Notes: a model not told the origin generated them from the sequence alone. A DNA stretch of 49,861 bases from Streptomyces carpinensis (GCF_002154505.1 NZ_MUBM01000201.1:1-49861); one strand, 5' to 3'. Shown: positions 34,963 to 43,395, counted from the first letter of the stretch. Numbers and translations: made by a program.

Positions 34963-35832
34963 TCATTCCCTCCGGTGAATCCACGTCCGGGCGAGTTCCG
35001 CGACCCAGGTGGCCGCCGCGTCGGGATCGGGCGGGGGTCCGCCGACGACCACGAGTTCTGCGACGCCGGCTGCGGCGAGGGCGGGCAGGTGCTGCGGTGT
35101 GCCGTCGCTCAGCGCGACGGCAACTGCGAAATCGTCGAGGGCGCGACCATGGCGGGCGCACTCGTCGGCAAGGACGGCGACGCGCGAGCCGACATCGGCC
35201 GCCGGGACGTTGAAGCCGTACCAGCCGTCGGCGAGCATGACCGCGCGGCGCAGGGCGGCATCGCTGTTGCCACCGACCATGACCGGGAGCCGGCCGCCAC
35301 GCAGCGGCTTCGGGTTCACCCGGACCGCGTCGAAGCGGGTGAACTCCCCCGCGAAGGAGGCCGGATCATCGGCCCAGAGAGTGCGCATCGCGGCGAGATA
35401 CTCTTCCGCGCGCCGCCCACGCCTGGCGAAGGGGACTCCGAGCGCCGCGAACTCCTCGGCCGACCAGCCGACCCCGATGCCGAGGCTGAACCGCCCGGCT
35501 GAGAGCACGTCGAGTGTGGCGGCCTGTTTGGCGACCACGACCGGGTTGTGCTCAGGCAGCAGGAGCACGCCGGTGGCGAGCTCGATCCGGCTGGTGACCG
35601 CCGCCGCGAAGCTCAGGGCGAGCAGCGGGTCCAGCCAGTCCTCGTCCGCGGGCACGGCGATCCGGCCGTCCTCGGAGTAGGGGTAACGGGAGACGGGCGC
35701 GTCCACGAGCACCACGTGCTCGCCGCACCAGAGCCTCGCGAAGCCGTGCGTCTCCGCGGCAGTGGCCACCGCCCGGATGACCTCCGGACGAGCACCGTCA
35801 CCGATGCCGAGCGCATGCAGCCCCACTCGCAT
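34963..35832 (-). CDS. LLM-class F420-dependent oxidoreductase
   Basis: 289 residues from ATG 35832 with an ideal AGGAGG ribosome site. Luciferase-like (beta/alpha)8 barrel: MRVGLHALGIGDGARPEVIR at the start, LATGVLLLPEHNPVVVAKQA, SLGIGVGWSAEEFAALGVPF, VMVGGNSDAALRRAVMLADG. This matches actinobacterial F420-dependent probable oxidoreductases (the Rv2161c/MSMEG group). The reaction is hydride transfer with coenzyme F420 on an unknown substrate. It stands alone between patchwork genes. Confidence 0.9.
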   Translation of the reverse strand: MRVGLHALGIGDGARPEVIRAVATAAETHGFARLWCGEHVVLVDAPVSRYPYSEDGRIAVPADEDWLDPLLALSFAAAVTSRIELATGVLLLPEHNPVVVAKQAATLDVLSAGRFSLGIGVGWSAEEFAALGVPFARRGRRAEEYLAAMRTLWADDPASFAGEFTRFDAVRVNPKPLRGGRLPVMVGGNSDAALRRAVMLADGWYGFNVPAADVGSRVAVLADECARHGRALDDFAVAVALSDGTPQHLPALAAAGVAELVVVGGPPPDPDAAATWVAELARTWIHRRE

Positions 35833-36015
35833 CCGCCACCTCCTGACGTCACCCTAAGTGCGGGCCGCGGACGCGTTCGGGTGACGTGGCACGCCGCGCG
35901 TGGAGGCGGCACGGCATGTCACCCACGCGGGCGAGGCCACCGCCCTTGCCCGCGCCGTCATTCCGGCCCCGCCCGGCGAGCCGCCGGGTCTTCCGGCCGC
36001 CGAGTCTTCCGGCCG

Positions 36016-36052
36016 GAACACGTCGTGACCGGGCGGTCGGCTTCAGGTCACC
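36016..36052. repeat. Dispersed repeat family 2, short copy 3
   Basis: GAACACGTCGTGACCGGGCG and the following GGTCGGCTTC...TCACC resemble the middle of copies 1 and 2. As in copy 2 it ends at the stop codon of a minus-strand gene. The rest of 35833-36047 contains nothing recognised. Confidence 0.4.
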
Positions 36053-36413
36053 GGGGAATGCGTCGTCCCGCTTCGGTGAGGACGAGTGTCAGGCGGCCCG
36101 ACCATTCACCGTCGTCCGGATACTCCCAGTTCTCGGCGTCCGCCAGCAGCGCAGGAAGGTCCTGTCGCGGGATGGAAGGACCGGGTTGGAGACCGCGGGC
36201 CCCGTCGGGAGCGATCCAGGGAACGAGGCGGCACACCTCGACCCAGCCTTCGTCGACCAGCGGCAGCAGGATTTCGGCAAGATCTGAGGGCCCCCCGGAC
36301 GCGAGCGGCTCGTCCAGATCGCCCCGGACACCGGGAAGGAGGTCGATCTCGGACGCGTTGATCATGAATGCGCGCTGTGCGGGCGACAACTCTTCTGCAC
36401 CGGGATACCTCAT
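36048..36413 (-). CDS. Small hypothetical protein, immunity-type
   Basis: 121 residues from ATG 36413. Compact alpha/beta protein: AEELSPAQRAFMINASEIDL, LAEILLPLVDEGWVEVCRLV and EWSGRLTLVLTEAGRRIPR. Size, acidity and Trp content are those of single-domain immunity or DUF proteins of Streptomyces contact-system regions, but no family is recognised. A methionine at position 17 is an alternative start. Confidence 0.6.
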   Translation of the reverse strand: MRYPGAEELSPAQRAFMINASEIDLLPGVRGDLDEPLASGGPSDLAEILLPLVDEGWVEVCRLVPWIAPDGARGLQPGPSIPRQDLPALLADAENWEYPDDGEWSGRLTLVLTEAGRRIPR

Positions 36414-36525
36414 TCAGAGATCATCACAGCCGCGGCAGACCATGGGGATCTCACGTCCGGTCACTCCTCCGCTCGTAGGACACCGACGACGAGACCGGCG
36501 ATCCCGAGGCGAACGGGCAGTGGAG

Positions 36526-36930
36526 TCACTGGCCGAGCTGGGCCGCCAGGAACACCGCTGCCACCGAGGGGCGGACTGCGTACGACGCGCCCGCGCTCCC
36601 CTCGGGGGCCTCCCACCAGTAGAACGGAAAGCGCCGCCCGCTGTTGCTCTGTCCCCTGCTCATCCCGGACAGGACGCCGGCCACGCGCCGCGCCGGGTCG
36701 CCCTCGTTCGGTCCGCCGAGGACCTTGTCCACCAGCTCCGCGCAATGGATCCTCCGGCCGGGGTGGCGCAGCAGGTACTCGAACACTCGCCGGGCCTGCG
36801 GCGCGAGTTCGTCCAAGAACACCGCGGCGCGCTTCAAGTCCTCCGGGCCCCATTCCGGGTCATCGCAGTGCCCCCCTTGACCAGAATGCTCAGCCCACCG
36901 CGGGTCGGTCTCACCCAGATACGCCGTCAC
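36526..36930 (-). CDS. DUF6416-like protein
   Basis: 134 residues from GTG 36930; a TTG at 36942 would add 4. The core LDELAPQARRVFEYLLRHPG, RRIHCAELVDKVLG, RRVAGVLSGMSR and FPFYWWEAPEG resembles the DUF6416 winged-helix-like family of Streptomyces, as recalled. A DNA-binding or toxin-neutralising role is possible; nothing in the sequence decides it. No partner gene adjacent. Confidence 0.65.
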   Translation of the reverse strand: MTAYLGETDPRWAEHSGQGGHCDDPEWGPEDLKRAAVFLDELAPQARRVFEYLLRHPGRRIHCAELVDKVLGGPNEGDPARRVAGVLSGMSRGQSNSGRRFPFYWWEAPEGSAGASYAVRPSVAAVFLAAQLGQ

Positions 36931-37002
36931 GTCCGCCCCCAACCCTGTTCTCGAGCATCTCCATTCTGCCGGAGCGTCCGGGGCCTTCGCCCGGCTCTCG
37001 CC

Positions 37003-38904
37003 TCAGGGAGTGACGATCGCGAAGTCGGGGTCGGGGGTGCTGAGGTGGTCGAGGAGTCCGGTCAGGCCGGCGATGTCGCCGGTGACCTTGACGTTCTCGC
37101 GGCCGGCCAGGTCGGCAGGGGCGGTGGTGCCGAGCAGAACCGCCCGCAGGTCGCTCTCGGGGAGGGTGATCTCGACGTCCGGGTCGGCCGCGGCGGGCCC
37201 GGTGCCGGTGACGTGGGTGAGGACGCCGTTGCGCAGCCGTAGGGTCACGGGCTCGCCGTCGGTGAGGTTCAGGCGGACGGTGATGTCCGCGTCCCAGCTG
37301 CGGGGACCGTCCACGCGGATGGCCAGGGAGTCGAACAGCTGCTCAAGCGTCAGGGCGGCCAGCATGTCGGGCGAGGTGGTGGCCGTGGGGGTGCCGACCG
37401 AGCCGTGGCGCAGTTCGTGGGCGCCCGTCAGGTAGAAGTTCCGCCAGGTACCGTTCTCGCTGCCGTAGCCGAGCTGTTCCAGGGCGTCGGCCTGCAGCTC
37501 CCGGGCCTCCGCGTGCTCCGGGTCGGCGAACAGCACGTGGTCGACCACCTGCACCACCCAGCGGAAGTCGCCGTCGGCGAAGGACTGGCGGGCGCGGCGC
37601 ACGACCTCGTCGGCGCCGCCCATGAACTCCACGTATCTCTTGGCGGATTCGACCGGGGGATGCTGCCACAGATGAGCCGGGTTGCCGTCGAACCAGCCGA
37701 GATAGCGCTGGTAGACGGCCTTGGCGTTGTGGTTGACCGAGCCGTAGTAGCCGTGGGTGTGCCAGGCCCGCTCCAGCGCCGGGGGCAGCTGGATCTCCTC
37801 GGCGATCTCCGGCCCCGTCAGGCCCTGGTTGAGCATCCGCAGGGTCTGGTCGTGGAGATAGGCGTACAGGTCGCGCTGCTCGGTCAGGAACGTGACGACT
37901 CGTTCGCGGCCCCAGACCGGCCAGTGGTGCGAGGCGAACGCGATGTCCGAGGACGCGCCGAACAGGTCGACGGTCTCGGTGAGGCAGCGGGCCCACACCC
38001 GTGGGTCGCGGACCTCGGCGCCCCGGAGTGTCAGCAGGTTGTGCAGGTTGTGGGTGGCGTTCTCGGCCATGCACAGCGCCGCGTGATCGGGGAAGTGGAT
38101 GTTCAGCTCCGCCGGTGCCTCGGTGCCGGGGGTGAGCTGGAAGACCATCCGGATGCGGTCGACGGTCGCCGTCTGTCCGGTGCGGGTGATGTCCGCGGTC
38201 GGCGGGATCAGGCCGACCGAGCCGGTCGAGACGGTCTGTCCGAGGCCCGTGCCGAGCTGCCCGCGCTCCCCCTTCCGCAGGGCGGCGCCGTACATGTAGG
38301 CGGCACGGCGGTTCATGGCCGTGCCGGCGTAGACGTTCTCGCGGACGGCGTGCTCCAGGAAGCCCTGCGGGGCGAACACGGGCACGCCTCGGGCGATGTC
38401 CTCGTCGCCGACGACGCCCCGTACGCCGCCGAAGTGGTCGACGTGGCTGTGGGTGTAGAGCACACCCGTCACCGGGCGATCGCCGCGGTGGGCGCGGTAC
38501 AGGGCCAGGCCCGCCGCCGCGGTCTCGGCGCACAGCAGCGGGTCGACGACGAGGACGCCGCGTTCCCCCTCGACGATGGTCATGTTCGACAGGTCGAAGC
38601 CCCGCACCTGGTAGATGCCCTCGGTCACCTCGAACAGCCCGTGGTCGGAGCACAGCCGGCTCTGCCGCCACAGACTGGGGTTGGCCGTGTCCGGGCACTC
38701 CTGGTCGAGGAAGCGGTAGGCGTCCAGGTCCCACACCGTGCGCCCGTCGCCGTCCCGGATCACGCTCTCTTGCGCCGTGCCCATGAACCCGCGCCGTGCG
38801 TCCTCGAGGTCCCGGGCGTCGTCGAAGGCGAACCGCCGCCGCACGGCCACGTTGGCCTGCGCGATGCCCTCCTCGGCAGGCTTGGCTTCGATGTTCCGGG
38901 CCAT
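37003..38904 (-). CDS. Alkyl sulfatase, SdsA/BDS1-type metallo-beta-lactamase fold
   Basis: 633 residues from ATG 38904 (GAGGAG). N-terminal metallo-beta-lactamase domain with zinc motif THSHVDHFGG (about 151-160), further ligands in MAENATHNLHNL and FASHHWPVWG; then a helical dimerisation domain and a C-terminal SCP2-like lipid-binding domain (LTLEQLFDSLAIRVDGPRSW...). This is the full layout and length of type III linear alkylsulfatases such as P. aeruginosa SdsA1, which cleave SDS-like sulfate esters. No signal peptide is visible. It marks the return to ordinary chromosome after the patchwork. Confidence 0.93.
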   Translation of the reverse strand: MARNIEAKPAEEGIAQANVAVRRRFAFDDARDLEDARRGFMGTAQESVIRDGDGRTVWDLDAYRFLDQECPDTANPSLWRQSRLCSDHGLFEVTEGIYQVRGFDLSNMTIVEGERGVLVVDPLLCAETAAAGLALYRAHRGDRPVTGVLYTHSHVDHFGGVRGVVGDEDIARGVPVFAPQGFLEHAVRENVYAGTAMNRRAAYMYGAALRKGERGQLGTGLGQTVSTGSVGLIPPTADITRTGQTATVDRIRMVFQLTPGTEAPAELNIHFPDHAALCMAENATHNLHNLLTLRGAEVRDPRVWARCLTETVDLFGASSDIAFASHHWPVWGRERVVTFLTEQRDLYAYLHDQTLRMLNQGLTGPEIAEEIQLPPALERAWHTHGYYGSVNHNAKAVYQRYLGWFDGNPAHLWQHPPVESAKRYVEFMGGADEVVRRARQSFADGDFRWVVQVVDHVLFADPEHAEARELQADALEQLGYGSENGTWRNFYLTGAHELRHGSVGTPTATTSPDMLAALTLEQLFDSLAIRVDGPRSWDADITVRLNLTDGEPVTLRLRNGVLTHVTGTGPAAADPDVEITLPESDLRAVLLGTTAPADLAGRENVKVTGDIAGLTGLLDHLSTPDPDFAIVTP

Positions 38905-39348
38905 CTCGATCTCCTCGCGGGCGACGTGCGAAGAACCGGCGGCACGGACCGGCGCGGTCAGTGCCGACCTGGGCGGTCAGTGCGACCCACCCTCCCCGGG
39001 ACCCGCACCCGGCACGACCCGGTGTACGCCGTTGGAGGGAGCCCGGCCAGACGCCCCGGCCGAGAGCACCCGCCGGAAATAACGGCCGAGGGCCCCGGCC
39101 GAGAGTGCCCGCCGCGAGGGCAGGCCGCTGAAGCCGGCCCCAAAAGCAAGCCGCTGGTGCCTGTCGCCTCGGAGGGAGCGCCCGCCGCCCCGCACTGCCC
39201 TCCCTCCGGGGGCGTTTTCACTGTTTGCCCTGTTCAAAACAAGTGATCCGGGGCGGGGCCACCGGCACCGGGTGGCCTCGTCCGGTTGAACGGGAAGTGC
39301 GGTCGCACCTTCTGCCGCCGCACTCACCGAATCAGTCAGGAGAACGCG

Positions 39349-39435
39349 ACGTCTCGCATCGCGAAAGCGGCTGCCGTAGCGCTCGGCACGGGTGCCGTGG
39401 TGGTTGACGCCGTTCGTCCCCACCCATGTGAAGGG
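39349..39435 (+). pseudogene. Chaplin remnant: signal peptide only, start codon ACG
   Basis: After CAGGAG, the codons ACG-TCT-CGC-ATC read (T)SRIAKAAAVALGTGAVV, the N-terminus of short chaplins with ATG changed to ACG. After about 20 residues the frame leaves chaplin sequence and runs into the terminator. Position beside melC2 corresponds to chpG (SCO2699) in S. coelicolor, from memory. The gap 38905-39348 contains nothing else. Confidence 0.7.
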
Positions 39436-39462
39436 CCCCGGCGCCTCGAGCGCCGGGGTCTC
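39436..39462. terminator. Terminator between chaplin remnant and melC2
   Basis: Perfect 9-bp stem CCCCGGCGC/GCGCCGGGG, 5-base loop, followed by TCTCTTC on the plus strand. It ends convergent transcription from both sides. Confidence 0.85.
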
Positions 39463-39496
39463 TTCATGGCTCACGTGCAGCCGGCGTCCCCATGGC

Positions 39497-40363
39497 TCAC
39501 GCGTACCGGTAGATCTGGCCCATGTCCTCGAGTTCGTCCGGTGTGACGTCCCACGGCGGCAGCTTCTGGTGCCGGGCGACGATCCGGCCGCGCTGCGCGT
39601 CACCCCGGCCGGGCGGGGTCGCGGGCAGGTAGCGGGCACCGCGGTGGCGTCGCTGCCAGCGGGTCCACTGAAGGTCGATGAAGGCGTGATGCAGCCAGAA
39701 GATCGGGTCGTTGACGGAGGCGCCGCCGAGCATGACGCCCCCCACCCAGCGGTGCACCCGGTTGTGGTTGAGCCAGGAGGCGCTCCCCCGGCCGGTGCCC
39801 CATCCCTCCAGTTTGTTGCGGAACCCCTTCCTCGCCGTCGAGTCCCAGGGCGCCACGTCGTAGACGGGGTCCTTCAGCGCCCACTCCAGCTCGCTCTTCG
39901 TGGGTAGCTGGATCGGGGCGCGGGCGCGGCCCAGGTCCCGGGTGAGGAACTCCCCGTCGGTCACGCCCTCCCTGAGCGTCCAGTTGCCGTGCGCGTAGGC
40001 GAACGGACCGGTCGTCACCTGCTGGTCGGAGCGCCGCCCGTTGCCTCCCATGAGGTCCTCGCGCCAGGGCACGGAGGTGGTCGTGCGGTGGCGTGTCCAG
40101 TCCCAGTAGGGCACTGTCACCGAGGAGTCCACCCGGCGCAGCGCCCGTTCCAGCTCCAGCAGGAACTTGCGGTGCCAGGGCAGGAAGGAGGGCGCCATGT
40201 GCGCCGGACGCAGGCCGTTCTCGCCGTCGGCGGTGAAGTACCGGATGTGCGTCCGCACGAAGTCGTCGTACTCGCCGCGCCGTTTGATCGTCAGCAGCGC
40301 GTCGACGAAGCGTCGCCTCTCCTCGCGGGTGAGATTGCCGACGTCCTTACGCGTGTACGCCAC
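39497..40363 (-). CDS. melC2: Tyrosinase (polyphenol oxidase)
   Basis: 288 residues from GTG 40363. CuA ligands lie in THIRYF, LRPAHMAPSF and LPWHRKFLLELERAL; CuB ligands in LNHNRVHRWVGG and NDPIFWLHHAFID, so both type-3 copper sites are complete. The enzyme oxidises monophenols and diphenols to quinones for melanin. It has no signal peptide and is exported with the MelC1 chaperone encoded just upstream; the two genes overlap by 17 bases. Confidence 0.95.
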   Translation of the reverse strand: MAYTRKDVGNLTREERRRFVDALLTIKRRGEYDDFVRTHIRYFTADGENGLRPAHMAPSFLPWHRKFLLELERALRRVDSSVTVPYWDWTRHRTTTSVPWREDLMGGNGRRSDQQVTTGPFAYAHGNWTLREGVTDGEFLTRDLGRARAPIQLPTKSELEWALKDPVYDVAPWDSTARKGFRNKLEGWGTGRGSASWLNHNRVHRWVGGVMLGGASVNDPIFWLHHAFIDLQWTRWQRRHRGARYLPATPPGRGDAQRGRIVARHQKLPPWDVTPDELEDMGQIYRYA

Positions 40364-40958
40364 CGTGTGCTCCCCCCATCAGCAGGCGGTGCAGTTCCTC
40401 GCCGACGGGCCCGGGGGCCAGGTCGCGCAGCCGCTGGCCGGGGCCCAGCTCGTCGACGGCGCCGCGGGCGGCCTCCAGGGGTGTGCGGTACGACTGGTAG
40501 TGATCGACCAGGCTCAGCCAGGTGCCGTCGGCGCGGCGCATCAAGTGCAGCGGACGGCCGTCCACCGTGACGTGCCACTCGCCGGCCTTGACGCCGCTGC
40601 TCCGGTGCCTCCACACACCGCGGATGCGGCGGCCTCGGTAGGTCTCCTCGAAGGTGGTGTCGCCCGGGCGCGCGGGCCGTGAGGCGCCGACCACCACCGG
40701 GGCCATCGCGGCGGCGACGGCGGAGGCGAGCAGCCTGCGCGTCGCCTCCCGCCGCGTACTGCCCGCCGGACGGCTCGTCCCGGCAGCCGCTGCGGCCGCC
40801 GTGGCGGCTGCCCCTGGGCCCACTCCGGTCCTGACCGTCGCGGCCCCGACCGTTCCGCACGTCCGCCGCGTACTCACCGTGCCAACTCCGCTTGCCGTAC
40901 TGGTTGTACTCGTTCCCGTACCCGTCTCCACCGGTACTCCGCCGATGCCGACGACCAT
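40347..40958 (-). CDS. melC1: Tyrosinase copper chaperone MelC1, with anomalous N-terminus
   Basis: 203 residues from ATG 40958, chosen for its GAGGAG site. The conserved part starts at TRREATRRLLASAVAAAMAP (Tat-type signal) and DTTFEETYRGRRIRG, WHVTVDGRPLHLMRRADGTW, LSLVDHYQSYRTPLEAARGA, as in MelC1 proteins that load copper into and co-export MelC2. The first 70 residues are Gly/Thr-rich and unlike the family; codon third positions indicate another frame there. A GTG near 40825 (MGPGAAATAAA) would give a normal-length protein and may be the true start. Confidence 0.8.
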   Translation of the reverse strand: MVVGIGGVPVETGTGTSTTSTASGVGTVSTRRTCGTVGAATVRTGVGPGAAATAAAAAAGTSRPAGSTRREATRRLLASAVAAAMAPVVVGASRPARPGDTTFEETYRGRRIRGVWRHRSSGVKAGEWHVTVDGRPLHLMRRADGTWLSLVDHYQSYRTPLEAARGAVDELGPGQRLRDLAPGPVGEELHRLLMGGAHGGVHA

Positions 40959-41058
40959 GGCGCGCTCCTCGTTCGGTTCGGTTGTCCGTAGCCGTAACCA
41001 CCGAACGCCCCGTGCGGTCACCGGCACGGGGCCAAACGGATCAGCGTGCCGGACCTCT

Positions 41059-41088
41059 CGTTCGGATCATGTCGGCCTGATCCGAACG
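41059..41088 (-). terminator. Hairpin after the secreted protein gene at 41096
   Basis: 11-bp perfect stem CGTTCGGATCA/TGATCCGAACG with an 8-base loop, 8 bases beyond the stop. Confidence 0.7.
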
Positions 41089-41095
41089 AAAGACC

Positions 41096-41614
41096 CTAGA
41101 GGCCCGGGCCCGCCGTGAGGTCGGCGCCGGGCGCGGTCTGCAGCACGGGGCCGAGGACTTCCAGTTCCGGCAGCTTCAGGTCGGGCAGTCCGGCGCGGCC
41201 GGGCTCGGGCGCGGTCAGTGGTCCGTCCACGGACAGGCCCGGCGCCAGTGCGCGCAGGCCGGAGGCGGGCGCCTCGACGCCGACGTGGTCGGAGCCGTCG
41301 TCGAGGACGTGCGCCAGAGGGGCGCGTGCGTCCAGACCCGGCAGTCCTCCGTGCACCGGTACCTGCGGCACCACGCGCTCCGGAAGGAGTCGCCCCCGGA
41401 CGAGACGCAGTCCCTCCGGCGTGCCCGTCGTCGGCACCGGAAGCTCACCGCCGACCTTGGGCAGCTTCATACCGAGGGCGCTCTCGGCGCCGCCCAACGG
41501 CACGGAGACGGGGACCGATCCGACCGCCGCGGCGGGGGTGGCCGTGGCGGCGCCGACGGCTGCCGCCACGCCCGTGACGACGGCGGCAAGGGTTCCTCGA
41601 GTGGTCGGCTTCAT
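41096..41614 (-). CDS. Secreted hypothetical protein
   Basis: 172 residues from ATG 41614 (a GTG at 41623 is the alternative). Signal peptide about 1-31 (MKPTTRGTLAAVVTGVAAAV, cleavage after TPAAA). The mature part is Pro/Gly/Val-rich with PVSVPLGGAESALGMKLPKV near its start and no Cys. It belongs with the small secreted proteins found between melC and the chaplins; function unknown. Confidence 0.7.
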   Translation of the reverse strand: MKPTTRGTLAAVVTGVAAAVGAATATPAAAVGSVPVSVPLGGAESALGMKLPKVGGELPVPTTGTPEGLRLVRGRLLPERVVPQVPVHGGLPGLDARAPLAHVLDDGSDHVGVEAPASGLRALAPGLSVDGPLTAPEPGRAGLPDLKLPELEVLGPVLQTAPGADLTAGPGL

Positions 41615-41792
41615 GACAGGCACGGTCCCTTTCCGATGTGAAGCACAAAGTCCGTAGCGCCCGACGATCCTGTCTTCGCCACCGGCGCAGGATTCCTCCG
41701 AGTGCCGCAGTAGTGGGACCTACGGCGGGTGTCACGGGTACGACGGGCCTCACGGCTCCCCCGATCACCTGCGGCCGGGCGGACGCGCGGCC

Positions 41793-42077
41793 TCAGCGTT
41801 GCAGCGGGAGTCCGCCGAGCAGCGGGGCGTGGGCCTCGTTCAGGCTCTTGGTGGCGCTGTTCACCGTGTGGAGCAGCGAGCCTTTGTTCTCGGTGTCGAG
41901 CGCGTCCGACTGGTGCTGGAGCGGCATCACGTCGACGGGGCCCTTGGTGAGCGTGTTCACGGCGCCGTTGAGGCTGGTGGGCGTCAGTTCGGCGGTGTCG
42001 TAGGCGAACGCGGGCGCGGCGGCGCCGGCGGCGACCAGAGACCCGGCAACGACAGCGGCAGCCTTCAGGGACTTCAT
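41793..42077 (-). CDS. Small secreted hypothetical protein
   Basis: 94 residues from ATG 42077 (AAAGGAACACG). Signal peptide MKSLKAAAVVAGSLVAAGAA with cleavage after AFA. The mature 68 residues include LTPTSLNGAVNTLTKGPVDV and end LLGGLPLQR; no Cys. Close homologues occur near rodlin/chaplin clusters of other streptomycetes as far as I recall. Possibly a component of the hyphal surface. Confidence 0.8.
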   Translation of the reverse strand: MKSLKAAAVVAGSLVAAGAAAPAFAYDTAELTPTSLNGAVNTLTKGPVDVMPLQHQSDALDTENKGSLLHTVNSATKSLNEAHAPLLGGLPLQR

Positions 42078-42219
42078 CGTGTTCCTTTCTTTCGGCGACG
42101 TACGTCACCGGCGGCGATGGTGTCGCCGTGCCCAACGAGTCCGAGGCGGGCCGGAAACCCCGGTGCAGGAGAATGTCGAGTCCTCATATGAGAGGCAGAC
42201 CTCACAGAGGAGACAGAAC

Positions 42220-42256
42220 AGCCGTTGTGCCGACTCCGGTGGTCGGTACAACGGCT
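42220..42256 (-). terminator. Hairpin terminator after the gene at 42301
   Basis: 15-base arms AGCCGTTGTGCCGAC (42220) and GTCGGTACAACGGCT (42242) pair with one wobble around a 7-base loop. Confidence 0.65.
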
Positions 42257-42300
42257 GGGTGAGTCCTGGGCACAGTGCTCGGCGTGTTCCTAGGAGCGTG

Positions 42301-42927
42301 CTACCACCTCGACGTCGTACCCGTCGCCGCGGGCAGTGTGACGGCGGGAATCGCGATGTCGGGCACGGTGACGTCCAGGACCGTGACCTCGGGGACGGTG
42401 AAGGCGGGCAGCTTCCTCGGCGAGACTCCCGGCGACGTGCTCGGCGGCACCGACGGAGCGCTGTCCCGCAGCGTGACGCCGACCAGGTCGATCAGGCTGG
42501 TGACCGCCGGGGGCACCCGACTGACGTCTCCGGACGTGACGGACTCAAGGAGGCTGCCGACGCCTCGCTCGTCGGATCGGCGGCCCGCCACGCAGCCGCC
42601 GGGGTGTCCTGCGCTGCCCCTGGCCGTCGCTACCTTCTTGGCGAGGGCGTCCTTCGCCGCGTCGCCGAGCCTCTTGGCTCGTCGGCCGTCAACTTGCCGT
42701 GGTCGGAGCTGAATACGGCGATCGCCAGATCGCGGACCGGGGCGAGCCGGTCGTCGCGGCCCCCGAGGCCCTTGACCTGGGCGAGCAGCCTGTCGGCGCC
42801 GGGGAGGGGCGCCCGGGGCGCCGCCGCTTGGCTGTTCGGCCGCCATGACGGCCGGGCCGCCGATCCCGACCAGAAAGGCGGTGCAGAGGGCGGTGGACGC
42901 GGCACGCCGTGCGGCCAGACCACGCAT
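42301..42927 (-). CDS. Secreted hypothetical protein with an internal double frameshift
   Basis: 208 codons from ATG 42927 (AAGGA). Signal peptide MRGLAARRAASTALCTAFLV...AVMAAE. Between about 42807 and 42678 this frame is an implausible Arg/Pro run, while the neighbouring frame reads PLPGADRLLAQVKGLGGRDD and then LAIAVFSSDHGKLTADE, the normal sequence of this secreted family; the original frame resumes at AKRLGDAAKDALAKK. So two compensating shifts exist, either real or sequencing errors. The C-terminal part (VPEVTVLDVTVPDIAIPAVT) is a short valine-rich repeat. Confidence 0.6.
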   Translation of the reverse strand: MRGLAARRAASTALCTAFLVGIGGPAVMAAEQPSGGAPGAPPRRRQAARPGQGPRGPRRPARPGPRSGDRRIQLRPRQVDGRRAKRLGDAAKDALAKKVATARGSAGHPGGCVAGRRSDERGVGSLLESVTSGDVSRVPPAVTSLIDLVGVTLRDSAPSVPPSTSPGVSPRKLPAFTVPEVTVLDVTVPDIAIPAVTLPAATGTTSRW

Positions 42928-43155
42928 AGGGGGGTTCCTTTTGATGGGCGTCGTGGCCGCACCGCCGCGACCGAAGCCCGGTCCCCGGCGCTACAGTTCG
43001 CCGGGGACCAGTGTGGCCCGCGCCCCCGTTCGAGGGGTGCTGCGATCGGCCGCCCTCCCGAGGGGGACCAGCGGAGCCACAGGAACCGAAGGAGCCCGAG
43101 GACCGCAGAAGACGGGTCCCGGGAGAGCGGCCGGCCAGCGGGATTCCCGCGGACC

Positions 43156-43395
43156 TCAGCCGTTGGTGCAGGGGGTACCGAACGCCGGGTTCAGCAGGCC
43201 GATGACGTCCACGGTGTTGCCGCAGGCATTGACCGGGACGTGGAGCGGGACCTGGATGGTGTTGCCCGAGACGACGCCCGGCGAGTTGGTGCTGAAGCCG
43301 CTCGCACCGGTGTCGGCGGCGGCGAGGCCGGCACCGCCGGCGACAGCCGCGGCGGCGACGGAGGTAAGGATCAGGCCCTTGGCAATACGCGACAT
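43156..43395 (-). CDS. chpF: Short chaplin
   Basis: 79 residues from ATG 43395 (GAGGAG). Signal peptide 1-28 ending LAAAD. One chaplin domain: GVVSGNTIQVPLHVPVNACG and NTVDVIGLLNPAFGTPC with its two Cys. Short chaplins are secreted amphipathic proteins that assemble into amyloid at the air interface, lower surface tension and coat aerial hyphae. By position it corresponds to S. coelicolor chpF (SCO2705, from memory). Confidence 0.9.
   Translation of the reverse strand: MSRIAKGLILTSVAAAAVAGGAGLAAADTGASGFSTNSPGVVSGNTIQVPLHVPVNACGNTVDVIGLLNPAFGTPCTNG

Noticed and set aside
36653..39246. Plus-strand frames opposite the alkylsulfatase
   Set aside because: Shadow frames; the zinc-binding motifs are on the minus strand.
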